DNA of 64,000 bases from Aromatoleum anaerobium (GTDB taxonomy: Bacteria > Pseudomonadota > Gammaproteobacteria > Burkholderiales > Rhodocyclaceae): positions 1 through 64,000 of the forward strand of contig NZ_WTVG02000033.1 of the NCBI RefSeq assembly GCF_012910705.2. Direction: 5' to 3'. This document shows, piece after piece, positions 11,611 to 20,657 of the stretch. Positions within the stretch are counted from its first letter, which is position 1, and each line of letters opens with the position of its first letter. The translations under genes and the position numbers were made by a program. The notes under the pieces are model-generated. The model was not told the origin of the DNA and ran no database searches. It saw nothing but the letters and a program-made list of their open reading frames with translations.

Positions 11611-12239
11611 GCGGATCGCAGCGGCAGGCACGTTTCATCACTTTCGAAGGCATAGACGGGGCGGGCAAGAGCAGCCAGATCGCGGCCGTCGTCGCGCTGC
11701 TCGAGGGGCGCGGACGGTGCGTCGAACAGACCCGTGAACCCGGCGGCACAGTGCTCGGCGAGAGGCTGCGCGAGCTGCTGCTGCACGAGCCGATGCACCT
11801 CGAGACCGAAGCGATGCTGATGTTCGCCGCGCGCCGCGAGCATCTCGCCGCGCGCATCCTGCCGGCCCTCGCCGCCGGGCGCTGGGTCGTGTCGGACCGC
11901 TTTTCGGATGCCACCTATGCGTACCAGGTGGGCGGGCGCGGCCTCGACCCGGCGAAGTTCGCAGCGCTTGAAGCGTGGGTGCATCCGGGCTTCCAGCCCG
12001 ACCTGACGCTCGTCTTCGATCTGCCGCCGGAGGTCGCCGCCGCGCGGCTCGCGAAGGGCGGCGCGGAACCCGACCGCTTCGAGCGCGAGCAGCGCGATTT
12101 CTTCGAGCGGGTGCGCGCCGCATACCTCGAACGGGCGCGCATGGCGCCCGGGCGGATCCGCATCATCGATGCCGGGCGCACCCCCGAATCGATCCGCGCC
12201 GAAGTCGAGGCGATCGTCGAGGAGCGCTGCCTGCGATGA
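11607..12239 (+). CDS. tmk: Thymidylate kinase
   Basis: A 210-residue P-loop kinase phosphorylating dTMP to dTDP. The P-loop [11 protein letters not shown] is at residues 13-23, the substrate/base-binding [11 protein letters not shown] follows near residue 95, and a C-terminal arginine/aspartate-rich lid region is present. The start codon must be TTG (11607-11609): no other start lies before the P-loop, and AGGA at 11601-11604 is close by. The codon overlaps the mltG stop (TTGA). Confidence 0.96.
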   Translation: MSGSQRQARFITFEGIDGAGKSSQIAAVVALLEGRGRCVEQTREPGGTVLGERLRELLLHEPMHLETEAMLMFAARREHLAARILPALAAGRWVVSDRFSDATYAYQVGGRGLDPAKFAALEAWVHPGFQPDLTLVFDLPPEVAAARLAKGGAEPDRFEREQRDFFERVRAAYLERARMAPGRIRIIDAGRTPESIRAEVEAIVEERCLR

Positions 12240-13291
12240 TTCACCCGTGGCTGCAGGAAACCTGGCAGCGGCTCGTCGCGCTCGGTGAACGCCTGCCGCA
12301 CGCGCTGCTGTTCGTCGGCCCGGCGGGACTCGGCAAGCGCGATCTGGCCGACGCGCTGGCGGCGCGGCTGCTGTGTGCGACGCCTCGCCCGGACGGCGGC
12401 GCCTGCGACCAGTGCACGACTTGCCAGCTGCGCCGCTCCGGCAACCACCCCGATCTCTTCATGATCGTGCCCGCTGCCGATATGGAAGCCGGCGACGGCG
12501 ACGAGAGCAGGGAAGGCGGGGAACGCGATGCCGGGTCGGCGAAAAAGAAATCCACGCAGATCGTCATCGAGCAGATCCGCGACCTGCAGCAATCGCTGTC
12601 GGTGACCGGCCACCAGAGCGGCCGGCGCGTCATCGTCGTCGATCCGGCCGAGGCGATGAACCCGTATACGGCGAACGCGCTGCTGAAGCTGCTCGAAGAG
12701 CCTCCCGCCGGTTGCCTGTTCGTGCTGGTGTCCTCGGCCCCGCGCCGCCTGCTGCCGACGATCCGCAGCCGCTGCCAGCAGTGGAGCTTTTCACGGCCCG
12801 CAGCGGAGATGGTCGGGCAGTGGCTCGGCGCGCACGAAGCGCCGGCGGCGGACCTGCTCGCGCTGACCGGCGGCATGCCGCTCGCCGCGCAGCGGCTGGC
12901 CGGGCAGGGCGCGCTGCTTGCCCGTTTCGTGCGCGATGTGGCGCAGTTGCCCGCGGCCGATCCGCTCCCGCTCGCGGGCCAGTGGGACGCCTGGCTGAAA
13001 TCGAAGGAAGCGCTCGCAGCCGGTTTCGGCATCGTGCAGCTGGTCGAATGGATGCAGCGCTGGGTCACCGATCTCGCGTCGCTGCGCCTCGGCGGCCGCG
13101 TGCGGTTCTTTCCGCGCGAGGAAGGCGTGGTGCGCGCGCTGGCGCAGCGCTCGGACGTGGCCGCGGTGCTGAACTGCTACAATGAACTCGCCCGGATTCG
13201 CCGGGTCGCACAGCATCCGCTGAATGCCCGACTGATGCTCGAAGACATGCTGCTGCGCTATGCGCGCGCGGTGGCCGGACCCCGATCATGA
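12236..13291 (+). CDS. holB: DNA polymerase III subunit delta'
   Basis: A 351-residue clamp-loader subunit. It has an AAA+ fold with [11 protein letters not shown] (modified P-loop, as usual for delta'), a four-cysteine zinc module (LLCATP, then CDQCTTC) near residues 45-65, the LLKLLEEPP block and the SRC motif (IRSRCQQW). An acidic, lysine-rich insertion (about residues 82-102, [14 protein letters not shown] and AKKKS) lies between the zinc module and the sensor region. The ATG overlaps the tmk stop and its own stop overlaps pilZ. Confidence 0.95.
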   Translation: MIHPWLQETWQRLVALGERLPHALLFVGPAGLGKRDLADALAARLLCATPRPDGGACDQCTTCQLRRSGNHPDLFMIVPAADMEAGDGDESREGGERDAGSAKKKSTQIVIEQIRDLQQSLSVTGHQSGRRVIVVDPAEAMNPYTANALLKLLEEPPAGCLFVLVSSAPRRLLPTIRSRCQQWSFSRPAAEMVGQWLGAHEAPAADLLALTGGMPLAAQRLAGQGALLARFVRDVAQLPAADPLPLAGQWDAWLKSKEALAAGFGIVQLVEWMQRWVTDLASLRLGGRVRFFPREEGVVRALAQRSDVAAVLNCYNELARIRRVAQHPLNARLMLEDMLLRYARAVAGPRS

Positions 13292-13650
13292 GCGAAAGCA
13301 AACCGAGTGCCGCACGCCCGAGCGTGCTGTCGCTGAACATCAACTCGAAGTCCGCGCTGTATGCCGCCTATATGCCATTCCTGGCGAACGGCGGCATCTT
13401 CGTGCCGACGCCGCGGCCTCATCAGCTCGGCGACGAGGTGTTCATGCTGCTGCAACTGATGGACGACCCGACGAAGCACCCGGTCGCGGGGACCGTCGTA
13501 TGGATCACGCCGCATGGCGCCCAGGGCGGCCGCACGCAGGGGATCGGCGTGCATTTCAGCGGCGACGATTCGGGACGTGCGCTGCGCGGCCGCATCGAAC
13601 AGATCCTCGCCGGACACCTCGGATCCAGTCGTCCGACCCACACCCTTTGA
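13288..13650 (+). CDS. pilZ: PilZ domain protein (type IV pilus PilZ type)
   Basis: A 120-residue single PilZ-fold protein between holB and tatD, the position pilZ holds in Pseudomonas. The canonical cyclic-di-GMP residues (RxxxR and D/NxSxxG) are not visible; the equivalent stretch reads PFLANGGIFVPT. This matches the original PilZ of type IV pilus assembly, which works by protein contacts, not by nucleotide binding. The start overlaps the holB stop (ATGA). Confidence 0.88.
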   Translation: MSESKPSAARPSVLSLNINSKSALYAAYMPFLANGGIFVPTPRPHQLGDEVFMLLQLMDDPTKHPVAGTVVWITPHGAQGGRTQGIGVHFSGDDSGRALRGRIEQILAGHLGSSRPTHTL

Positions 13651-13668
13651 TTCCGCCCGATTTCCACG

Positions 13669-14442
13669 ATGTTCGTCGATTCCCACTGCCATCTCGATTT
13701 CCCCGACCTCGCCGCGCGTGAAGACGCCGTGCTCGCGGCGATGGCCGCCAATCGGGTCGGTCATGCGCTGTGCGTGAGCGTGAAGCTCGAAGACTTCCCG
13801 CGCGTGCTGGCGCTCGCCGAGCGTCATGCGAATCTCTTCGCCTCGGTTGGCGTTCATCCCGACAACGACGACGTCGAGGAGCCCGACGACGCGCGTCTCG
13901 GTACGCTCGCCGATCACCCGAAAGTGGTCGCGATCGGCGAGACGGGCCTCGATTACCACTGGCAGAAGGACGCCCCCGAATGGCAGCGGGCGCGCTTTCG
14001 CACCCACATTCGTGCCGCGCGGGCCTGCGGCAAGCCGCTGATCATCCATACCCGCTCCGCAGCGGCCGACACGCTGCGCCTGATGCGCGAAGAAGATGCG
14101 GCCGGGGCGGGCGGCGTCATGCACTGCTTCACCGAGACGCGCGAGGTGGCCGAAGCGGCGCTCGACCTCGGCTTCTACATTTCCTTCTCCGGCATCGTCA
14201 CGTTCAGGAACGCGGCCGAGCTCAAGGCGGTTGCGCAGTACGTTCCGCTCGATCGCCTGCTGATCGAAACCGATGCGCCGTATCTCGCGCCGGTACCGCA
14301 TCGCGGCAAGACCAACGAACCCGCCTGGGTGGTGCATGTCGCCGAAGAGATCGCGCGGCTGCGCAACGAGCCGCTGGAGCACATCGCCGCCGCGACGACC
14401 GAGAATTTCTTCCGCCTGTTCCGCCACGCCCGGAGATCCTGA
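13669..14442 (+). CDS. tatD: TatD family metal-dependent deoxyribonuclease
   Basis: A 257-residue amidohydrolase-fold protein. Metal ligands are visible in family order: DSHCHLDF at residues 4-11, the glutamate of AIGETGLDYH, the histidine of LIIHTR, the histidine of VMHCFTE and the aspartate of LLIETDAPYL. These enzymes (TatD/YcfH/YcfH-like) are 3'-5' DNases or general phosphoesterases. Its position after holB and pilZ mirrors ycfH next to holB in E. coli, so the YcfH branch is likely. Confidence 0.92.
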   Translation: MFVDSHCHLDFPDLAAREDAVLAAMAANRVGHALCVSVKLEDFPRVLALAERHANLFASVGVHPDNDDVEEPDDARLGTLADHPKVVAIGETGLDYHWQKDAPEWQRARFRTHIRAARACGKPLIIHTRSAAADTLRLMREEDAAGAGGVMHCFTETREVAEAALDLGFYISFSGIVTFRNAAELKAVAQYVPLDRLLIETDAPYLAPVPHRGKTNEPAWVVHVAEEIARLRNEPLEHIAAATTENFFRLFRHARRS

Positions 14443-14446
14443 TCCC

Positions 14447-15118
14447 ATGAAGCGAATGATCCTTGCCGCAATGCTTGCCCTGGCGCTCGGCAGCGCACCC
14501 GCCCAGGCCAGCAGCTACGATGATTCGCTGAACGCCGCGCGGCTCGGCGACACCCGGCCGCTGGTACAGCTGCTCAGCCGCGGACTCGATCCCAACACCG
14601 TCGATGAACAGGGCAATACGCTGCTGATCCTCGCGGCGCGCGAAGGCCACGCGGACACCGTCGCGGCGCTTCTCGACTTCCGGCCGAAACTCGCGCAGCG
14701 CAACGCGGCAGGCGATTCCGCGCTGATGATGGCGGTGCTCAAGGGCCATGGCGAGGTCGTCGATCTGCTCCTCGATGCGGGCGCTCCGGTCAATCACGAC
14801 GGCTGGACGCCGCTGATGTACGCCGCCTTCGAGGGCCGTGCCGCGATCCTCGAACGCCTGCTTGCGCAGGGTGCGGACGTCAACGCGCTGGCACCGAACA
14901 AGTCGAACGCGCTGATGCTTGCCGCGCGCAACGGACACGTCGACGTCGTCCGCCGGCTGCTGCGCACGGACGTCGATCTCGACCAGAAGAACGATGCGGG
15001 CTTCACGGTCGACAGCTGGGCGCAGGCCAATGGCAACACCAACATCGCCGAACTGGTACGCACCGAGCGCAGCAGGCGCACGAAGGCGTCGCCGGCACCG
15101 CGGATCGAGACCAAATAA
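14447..15118 (+). CDS. Exported ankyrin-repeat protein
   Basis: A 223-residue protein with a clear Sec signal peptide (MKRMILAAMLALALGSAPAQA, cleavage near residue 21) followed by about five ankyrin repeats (GNTLLILAAREGHADTVAALL, GDSALMMAVLKGHGEVVDLLL, GWTPLMYAAFEGRAAILERLL and so on). It ends in a basic tail (RTERSRRTKASP). GGAG at 14432-14435 precedes the ATG. A periplasmic binding or scaffold role is likely; the partner is unknown. Confidence 0.88.
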   Translation: MKRMILAAMLALALGSAPAQASSYDDSLNAARLGDTRPLVQLLSRGLDPNTVDEQGNTLLILAAREGHADTVAALLDFRPKLAQRNAAGDSALMMAVLKGHGEVVDLLLDAGAPVNHDGWTPLMYAAFEGRAAILERLLAQGADVNALAPNKSNALMLAARNGHVDVVRRLLRTDVDLDQKNDAGFTVDSWAQANGNTNIAELVRTERSRRTKASPAPRIETK

Positions 15119-15176
15119 GGGCTTTGGCGCAGTTTGTTGGCGATGGAACCGCGAATGCACCAGAATGCGGCGCGCA

Positions 15177-15195
15177 ATGCACGAAAATAGTGCAT
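15177..15195. promoter_or_regulatory. NtrC-like palindrome upstream of gdhA
   Basis: ATGCAC at 15177-15182 and GTGCAT at 15190-15195 form a perfect palindrome with a 7-base AT-rich centre (GAAAATA). The TGCAC-N7-GTGCA layout equals the NtrC/NRI operator consensus. A further half-site TGCACCA lies just upstream at 15156-15162. It sits about 80 bases before the gdhA start. No -24/-12 sigma-54 promoter is visible, so it could also be a repressor site. Confidence 0.45.
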
Positions 15196-15275
15196 AGAAC
15201 GGCAACTTCAAGGAAAATCTCCGTCCGCCCGCGCCTCGCGGGTGTCCGGTCACCTTCCTGACAAAGGCCAATGCA

Positions 15276-16613
15276 ATGCGCTATCAGTCCCTCGAAGAGT
15301 TCCTGTCTCATGTAGAACAACGCAACCCCGGTCAGCCCGAGTTCATCCAGGCGGTGGCCGAGGTCATGGAAAGCCTCTGGCCGTTCATCTCCGAACATCC
15401 GCGCTATGCCGAGCACGGCCTGCTCGACCGTCTCGTCGAGCCGGAGCGCGTCATTCAGTTCCGCGTGTCGTGGGTCGACGACCGCGGCGAAGTGCAGGTC
15501 AATCGCGGCTTCCGCATCCAGCACAGTTCCGCAATCGGACCGTTCAAGGGCGGCTTGCGCTTCCACCCCTCGGTGAACCTGTCGGTGCTGAAGTTCCTGG
15601 CGTTCGAGCAGACGTTCAAGAACGCGTTGACGACGCTGCCGATGGGCGGCGGCAAGGGCGGCTCCGACTTCGATCCGAAAGGGCGCAGCCCCGGCGAGGT
15701 GATGCGTTTTTGCCAGAGTTTCATGACCGAGCTGTATCGGCATGTGGGTTCGGATACCGATGTGCCGGCCGGTGACATCGGCGTGGGAGGGCGCGAAATC
15801 GGCTTCCTCGCCGGCATGATGAAGAAGCTGTCGAACAAGGCGAGCTGCGTGTTCACGGGCAAGGGGCTGAGCTTCGGCGGCTCGCTGATCCGTCCGGAGG
15901 CCACCGGCTACGGCACCGTCTATTTCGCCGAAGAGATGCTGCGTCACGCCGGCAAGACGATGGCCGGCATGACGGTCTCGGTCTCGGGCAATGTCGCGCA
16001 GTACGGCATCGAGAAGGCGATGGCGCTCGGCGCGAAGGTCATCACCGCATCCGACTCGAGCGGCACCGTCATCGACGAGGCAGGCTTCACGCCCGAAAAG
16101 CTCGCCGTGCTGATGGACGTCAAGAACGTCCATTACGGTCGCGTCAGCGAATACGCTGAACGACTCGGCCTGTATTTCGAGGCCGGCAAGCGGCCGTGGC
16201 ACGTGCCGGTCGACATCGCGTTCCCGTGTGCGACGCAGAACGAGATTGACGGTGACGACGCCGCGATGCTGGTCAGGAACGGCGTGAAATGCGTCGCCGA
16301 AGGGGCGAATATGCCGTGCAATGCCGCGGCGGTGCGGGTGTTCGAGCAGAACGGCGTATTGTATGCGCCGGGCAAGGCGAGTAACGCGGGCGGCGTGGCC
16401 ACTTCCGGGCTGGAGATGAGCCAGAACGCGATGCGCCTGTCGTGGACGCGCGAAGAGGTCGACGGGCGGCTGCTCGAGATCATGCAGGGAATTCACCGCA
16501 TGTGCCTGCAGTACGGCACCAGGCCCGACGGTACCGTGAGTTACTCCGACGGCGCGAACGTCGCCGGCTTCGTCAAGGTCGCCGACGCGATGCTCGCGCA
16601 GGGCGTCATCTGA
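15276..16613 (+). CDS. gdhA: NADP-type glutamate dehydrogenase
   Basis: A 445-residue hexameric-type glutamate dehydrogenase interconverting 2-oxoglutarate plus ammonium and glutamate. The substrate region GPFKGGLRFHP is followed by PMGGGKGGSDFDPKG with catalytic Lys127 (E. coli Lys128), and the nucleotide fold holds VSVSGNVAQYG. Length equals the E. coli enzyme (447). Two ATGs occur at 15271 and 15276; only the second is in frame. A palindrome resembling an NtrC operator lies upstream and a 13-bp hairpin follows, so the gene is probably monocistronic and nitrogen-regulated. Confidence 0.96.
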   Translation: MRYQSLEEFLSHVEQRNPGQPEFIQAVAEVMESLWPFISEHPRYAEHGLLDRLVEPERVIQFRVSWVDDRGEVQVNRGFRIQHSSAIGPFKGGLRFHPSVNLSVLKFLAFEQTFKNALTTLPMGGGKGGSDFDPKGRSPGEVMRFCQSFMTELYRHVGSDTDVPAGDIGVGGREIGFLAGMMKKLSNKASCVFTGKGLSFGGSLIRPEATGYGTVYFAEEMLRHAGKTMAGMTVSVSGNVAQYGIEKAMALGAKVITASDSSGTVIDEAGFTPEKLAVLMDVKNVHYGRVSEYAERLGLYFEAGKRPWHVPVDIAFPCATQNEIDGDDAAMLVRNGVKCVAEGANMPCNAAAVRVFEQNGVLYAPGKASNAGGVATSGLEMSQNAMRLSWTREEVDGRLLEIMQGIHRMCLQYGTRPDGTVSYSDGANVAGFVKVADAMLAQGVI

Positions 16614-16641
16614 GGCCGTCGTAACGAAGGGCTGCAACACT

Positions 16642-16674
16642 TCCACGGGGAAGGCGACCGGCCTTCCCCGTGGA
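16642..16674 (+). terminator. Hairpin after gdhA
   Basis: A perfect 13-bp stem (16642-16654 with 16662-16674) with a 7-base loop begins 28 bases after the gdhA stop. It is followed by GGGGGA rather than a T-tract, so it may stabilise the 3' end or act with Rho. Confidence 0.55.
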
Positions 16675-16796
16675 GGGGGAGCGATTCGCGGCAGCGACCG
16701 AGGAGACGGCACCCGGGTTCGACGGCCGGCGCCAGGATCATTACACTCGATGTTTTCGCACCACGTCACTGAAACCCGGCTCACAAGGGGGCAGAC

Positions 16797-17969
16797 ATGA
16801 GCGTCATCGAATCCATCCGGCCCCGCCTCGCGAAACTGACCGAGATACGCCGCGACCTTCACGCCCATCCCGAGCTCGCGTTCGCCGAACACCGTACCGC
16901 CGGGCTGATCGCGCGCCATCTCGAAGCCGCGGGCATCGAAGTCCACCGCGGCCTCGGCAAGACCGGGGTCGTCGGCGTCGTGCGCGGCGGCCGCAGCCTG
17001 CGGGCGATCGGCCTGCGCGCCGATATCGACGCGCTGCCGATGCAGGAGCGCAACGAGTTCGCCCACCGTTCCGTGCACGAAGGGTGCATGCACGCGTGCG
17101 GACATGACGGACATGCCACGATGCTGCTCGGGGCGGCCGAGGCGCTCGCGGCGCGACGCGATTTCGACGGCACGGTGTATCTGATTTTCCAGCCTGCCGA
17201 GGAGGGCGAAGGGGGCGGGCTGGCGATGATCGAGGACGGCCTGTTCGAACGTTTTCCGATGGAGTCCGTTTTCGGCATGCACAACTGGCCCGGCATGCCC
17301 GCTGGACAGTTCGGCGTGCGCAGCGGCCCGGTCATGGCGAGCGCCGACCGTTTCGACATCGAGGTGCTCGGCCACGGCGCGCACGCGGCGATGCCTCATC
17401 TGGGCGCCGACCCGGTGACCGCCGGGGCGGCCCTGGTGCAGGCGATCCAGACCATCGTCAGCCGTACCCTCGATCCGATCGACGCGGCGGTGGTTTCCGT
17501 CACGCGGTTCAATGCCGGCGAGGCGTACAACGTGATACCCGACCGTGCCCAGCTGTGCGGCACCGTGCGTGCGTTCAGCGAAGTCGTGCAGGACCGGGTC
17601 GAGTCGGCGCTGCGGCGCATCTGCGAGGGCGTCGCCGCGGCGTTCGATGTGAAGGTCACGCTGGATTACCGCCGCGGCTATCCGCCGACGATAAACAGCG
17701 CGGCGGAAGCTGCCGTCTGTGCGGAAGTCGCGAGCGAACTGGTCGGCTCGGTGAATGTCGCGACCGACACGCGCCCGAGCATGGGGGCCGAGGACTTTGC
17801 CTACTTCCTCCAGCGCAAGCCCGGCTGCTATGTCTGGATCGGCAACGGCGAGGGCGAGGGCGGGTGCATGCTGCACAACCCGACCTACGACTTCAACGAC
17901 GACATCATCGCAACCGGCGTCGCGTACTGGGTCGAACTGGTGCGCAAGGTGCTGGCGCCGGCGCGATGA
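16797..17969 (+). CDS. M20 family amidohydrolase (hippurate hydrolase/aminoacylase-like)
   Basis: A 390-residue zinc amidohydrolase. Metal and catalytic positions are visible: HACGHDGHATMLLGAA near residue 100, QPAEEGEGGG with the catalytic Glu-Glu, the GMHNWPGMPAG histidine, and the C-terminal LHNPTYDFND histidine. Family members split N-acyl or N-benzoyl amino acids such as hippurate; in an aromatic degrader release of benzoate from hippurate is plausible but unproven. The start at ATG 16797 follows GGGGG. The start of the downstream permease is 28 bases after its stop. Confidence 0.88.
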   Translation: MSVIESIRPRLAKLTEIRRDLHAHPELAFAEHRTAGLIARHLEAAGIEVHRGLGKTGVVGVVRGGRSLRAIGLRADIDALPMQERNEFAHRSVHEGCMHACGHDGHATMLLGAAEALAARRDFDGTVYLIFQPAEEGEGGGLAMIEDGLFERFPMESVFGMHNWPGMPAGQFGVRSGPVMASADRFDIEVLGHGAHAAMPHLGADPVTAGAALVQAIQTIVSRTLDPIDAAVVSVTRFNAGEAYNVIPDRAQLCGTVRAFSEVVQDRVESALRRICEGVAAAFDVKVTLDYRRGYPPTINSAAEAAVCAEVASELVGSVNVATDTRPSMGAEDFAYFLQRKPGCYVWIGNGEGEGGCMLHNPTYDFNDDIIATGVAYWVELVRKVLAPAR

Positions 17970-17997
17970 ACGTACACGACAGGACGGTCCGGTCGAC

Positions 17998-20493
17998 ATG
18001 AAAACCCTCCGGCTCGCATGGCGCATGATGTTGCGCGACCTGCGCGCAGGCGAGCTGCTCCTGCTCGGCCTCGCCATCGTCATCGCGGTGGCGAGCCTGA
18101 CGAGCGTCGGTTTCCTGGCCGACCGCGTGTCGCGGGGCCTCGACCGCGAAGCGAACCAGTTGCTCGGAGGCGACCTGCTGCTGCGCGCCGACCGGCCGTG
18201 GGACGGGCAATTCGCGGACGAAGCGCGGCGGCGCGGCCTGCGGACCGCCGAGACGGTGGTATTCACCAGCATGGTGAGCACGGCAGAGGCGGCCCAGCTG
18301 GCCGGCGTCAAGGCGGTCGAGGCGGACTATCCCCTGCGCGGCAGCGTGCGCGTCGCGCCCGGTCCGAACCTGCCGGATGCGGTTGCCGAGCGAATGCCGC
18401 AGCGCGGCGAAGTATGGCTCGACGAACGGCTGTTCGCCGCGCTCGGCGTCGCGGTCGGCGACATGGTGGGACTCGGACAGCTCGAGTTTCGCGTCGGCGC
18501 CATGGTCAGCTTCGAGTCGGACCGCGGCACGAACTTCTTCAGCCTGTTGCCGCGCGCAATCTTCAATGCGGCGGACCTGCCCGCAACAGGCCTGTTGATC
18601 GCCGGCAGCCGCGCGACGTGGCGGCTGCATCTGGCGGGCGAGCCGGACGCCGTCGCGGGCTTCGAACGGTGGGCGCGGCAGCGGCTCGGGCGCGGGCAGG
18701 CGGTCGAGAGCATCGAAAATGCGCGCCCCGAGGTGCGCGGCGCGCTCGACCAGGCGCAGCGCTTCCTGCGGCTCGCGGCGCTCCTCGCGGTAATCCTCGC
18801 CGCGGTCGCGGTCGGCCTCGCGGCGCGCCGCTTCATGCAGCGCCATCTCGACGGCTGCGCGGTGATGCGCTGCCTCGGCGCGGGCCAGGCGCAGGTGCTG
18901 TGGATCGTCGTCGGCGAGTTCGTGTTCTTCGGGCTCGTCGCCGCCACGCTCGGCGGCGTGGCCGGCTGGGTGGTGCAGTTCGGGCTCGCGGCGGTGCTCG
19001 CCGAAGTGATGGGGTCCGAGCTGCCGGCGCCGTCGCTGCGGCCGTTTGCGCACGGCCTGGCGGTGGGCATGGTGCTGCTCGTCGGCTTCGTGCTGCCGCA
19101 ACTGCTGCGGCTCGGGAAGGTGTCGACGGTGCGCGTGCTGCGGCGCGAAATGGGCGCGGTCGAGCCGGTCAGCGGATTGGCATGGATCTGCGGGGCGGGT
19201 GCGCTGCTGGCGATCATTTTCTGGATTGCCGGCGACGTGAAGCTCGGGGCGACGGTCGCGGCAGGCTTCGTCGTCGCGCTCGGCCTGTTTGCGCTCGCGG
19301 CGTGGGGCGTATTGCATGTGATCGCCGGGTCCAGGAGCCGCCGCACGATCCGCCATGGCGGCTGGCGCTACGGGCTCGCGTCGCTCGCGCGGCGCATGGC
19401 GGGCAGCGTGATCCAGGCGACCGCGCTCGGGCTGGGCATGACGGCGCTGCTGCTGCTGACGCTGGTGCGTGCCGATCTGCTCGAGAACTGGCGCGGGATG
19501 ACGCCGCCGGACGCGCCGAACCGCTTCATCATCAACATCCAGCCCGATCAGCGCGAAGCGCTCGCGGCGTTCTTCGTCGACCACGGACTCGTTGCCCCCG
19601 ACATCATGCCGATGATCCGCGGCCGCCTGGTCGCGATCAACGACCGGCCGGTCGATCCGGACGATTTCGTCGATCAGCGCACGAAACGGCTCGCCGAACG
19701 GGAATTCAATCTGAGCTACGGCGCCATGCTTCCCGACGGGAATCGGGTCGCGGACGGACGCTGGCACGGCGAGCAGCGCGAACCTCAGTTCTCGGTCGAG
19801 AAAGGCCTCGCGCAGACTTTCGCGTTGAAGGTCGGCGACCGCGTGCGCTTCGATGTCGCAGGACGCCTTGTCGAGGCGCCGATCACGAGCGTGCGCGAGC
19901 TCGACTGGAATTCGATGCGCGTCAATTTCTTTTTCATCGCCGCGCCCGGCATGCTCGAAGGCGATCCGGCGAGCCTGATCACGAGCTTTCGTCTGCCGCC
20001 CGACAGGCACGCGTTCACGGCCGCGCTGGTGGCCCGCTTCCCGAACCTGTCCGTCATCGACGTCGGCGCGGTCATCGAGCAGGTCCGCTCGATGACCGAC
20101 AAGCTGGTGCTGATCGTGCAGTTCGTGTTCGGCTTCGCGGTGCTGGCAGGGTTCGTCGTGCTCTACGCTGCGTTGCAATCGACGCACGACGAGCGCGACT
20201 ACGAACTCGCGGTGCTGCGCACGCTCGGCGCGCGCAACCGCCAGCTGCGTGACGCGCTGCTCGCCGAATTTCTCGTGCTCGGCGGCGTCGCCGGGGCGCT
20301 GGCCGGCGTCGGTGCCACGGTGATCGGCTGGGCCCTTGCGCATTACGTGTTCAAGATGGCGTACGTGCCGGCGCCGTGGCCGACCGTGCTCGCGATCGTC
20401 ATCGGCGCGGGCGGCGTGGTCGCCGGGGGCTGGCTCGGCACGCGCAAGCTGCTCGCGCGCCCGCCGCTCGCGAGCCTGCGCGCGTCGGCGTGA
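17998..20493 (+). CDS. FtsX-like ABC transporter permease (YbbP type), no adjacent ATPase
   Basis: An 831-residue inner-membrane protein with an N-terminal membrane segment (about residues 18-40, GELLLLGLAIVIAVASLTSVG), a MacB-like periplasmic domain to about residue 250, a first FtsX transmembrane bundle (about 258-440), a second periplasmic domain and a C-terminal FtsX bundle (about 700-825, with the YELAVLRTLGA motif). This is the YbbP layout, which normally pairs with the ATPase YbbA and the esterase TesA. Neither is next to it. ATG 17998 is the first start of the membrane protein; further upstream the frame lies inside the amidohydrolase gene. Substrate unknown, possibly lipid or lipoprotein. 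Confidence 0.86.
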   Translation: MKTLRLAWRMMLRDLRAGELLLLGLAIVIAVASLTSVGFLADRVSRGLDREANQLLGGDLLLRADRPWDGQFADEARRRGLRTAETVVFTSMVSTAEAAQLAGVKAVEADYPLRGSVRVAPGPNLPDAVAERMPQRGEVWLDERLFAALGVAVGDMVGLGQLEFRVGAMVSFESDRGTNFFSLLPRAIFNAADLPATGLLIAGSRATWRLHLAGEPDAVAGFERWARQRLGRGQAVESIENARPEVRGALDQAQRFLRLAALLAVILAAVAVGLAARRFMQRHLDGCAVMRCLGAGQAQVLWIVVGEFVFFGLVAATLGGVAGWVVQFGLAAVLAEVMGSELPAPSLRPFAHGLAVGMVLLVGFVLPQLLRLGKVSTVRVLRREMGAVEPVSGLAWICGAGALLAIIFWIAGDVKLGATVAAGFVVALGLFALAAWGVLHVIAGSRSRRTIRHGGWRYGLASLARRMAGSVIQATALGLGMTALLLLTLVRADLLENWRGMTPPDAPNRFIINIQPDQREALAAFFVDHGLVAPDIMPMIRGRLVAINDRPVDPDDFVDQRTKRLAEREFNLSYGAMLPDGNRVADGRWHGEQREPQFSVEKGLAQTFALKVGDRVRFDVAGRLVEAPITSVRELDWNSMRVNFFFIAAPGMLEGDPASLITSFRLPPDRHAFTAALVARFPNLSVIDVGAVIEQVRSMTDKLVLIVQFVFGFAVLAGFVVLYAALQSTHDERDYELAVLRTLGARNRQLRDALLAEFLVLGGVAGALAGVGATVIGWALAHYVFKMAYVPAPWPTVLAIVIGAGGVVAGGWLGTRKLLARPPLASLRASA

Positions 20494-20657
20494 TTCCGGC
20501 GCCGGCCGTCGGCATCTCCCTGCGGCGCTTCGGCCGACTATCTGCCGAGGTCCGGTGGCCCTGGCCGATGGTGCCGCCGCGGTTGTCGCAATCGGGCGGG
20601 GCGCGTCGAATCATCGTGGCTATAATCCGGCACGATTTCGAACGGAGTGCGGTGCGG

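Noticed and set aside
15125-15145. Sigma-54 promoter (TTGGCGC...TTGGC) before gdhA
   Set aside because: The GG-to-GC distance is 12 instead of 10, and the element lies upstream of the NtrC-like palindrome rather than downstream.
15003-18311. Very long open frame on the minus strand opposite gdhA and the amidohydrolase
   Set aside because: It is a GC-rich shadow: the plus strand encodes complete, motif-bearing enzymes, and the minus-strand product has low-complexity Arg/His/Asp content with no family features.
17905-20343. 812-codon minus-strand frame opposite the FtsX permease
   Set aside because: Same reason; composition is dominated by Arg, Glu, His and Asp repeats and the plus strand is a clear membrane protein.
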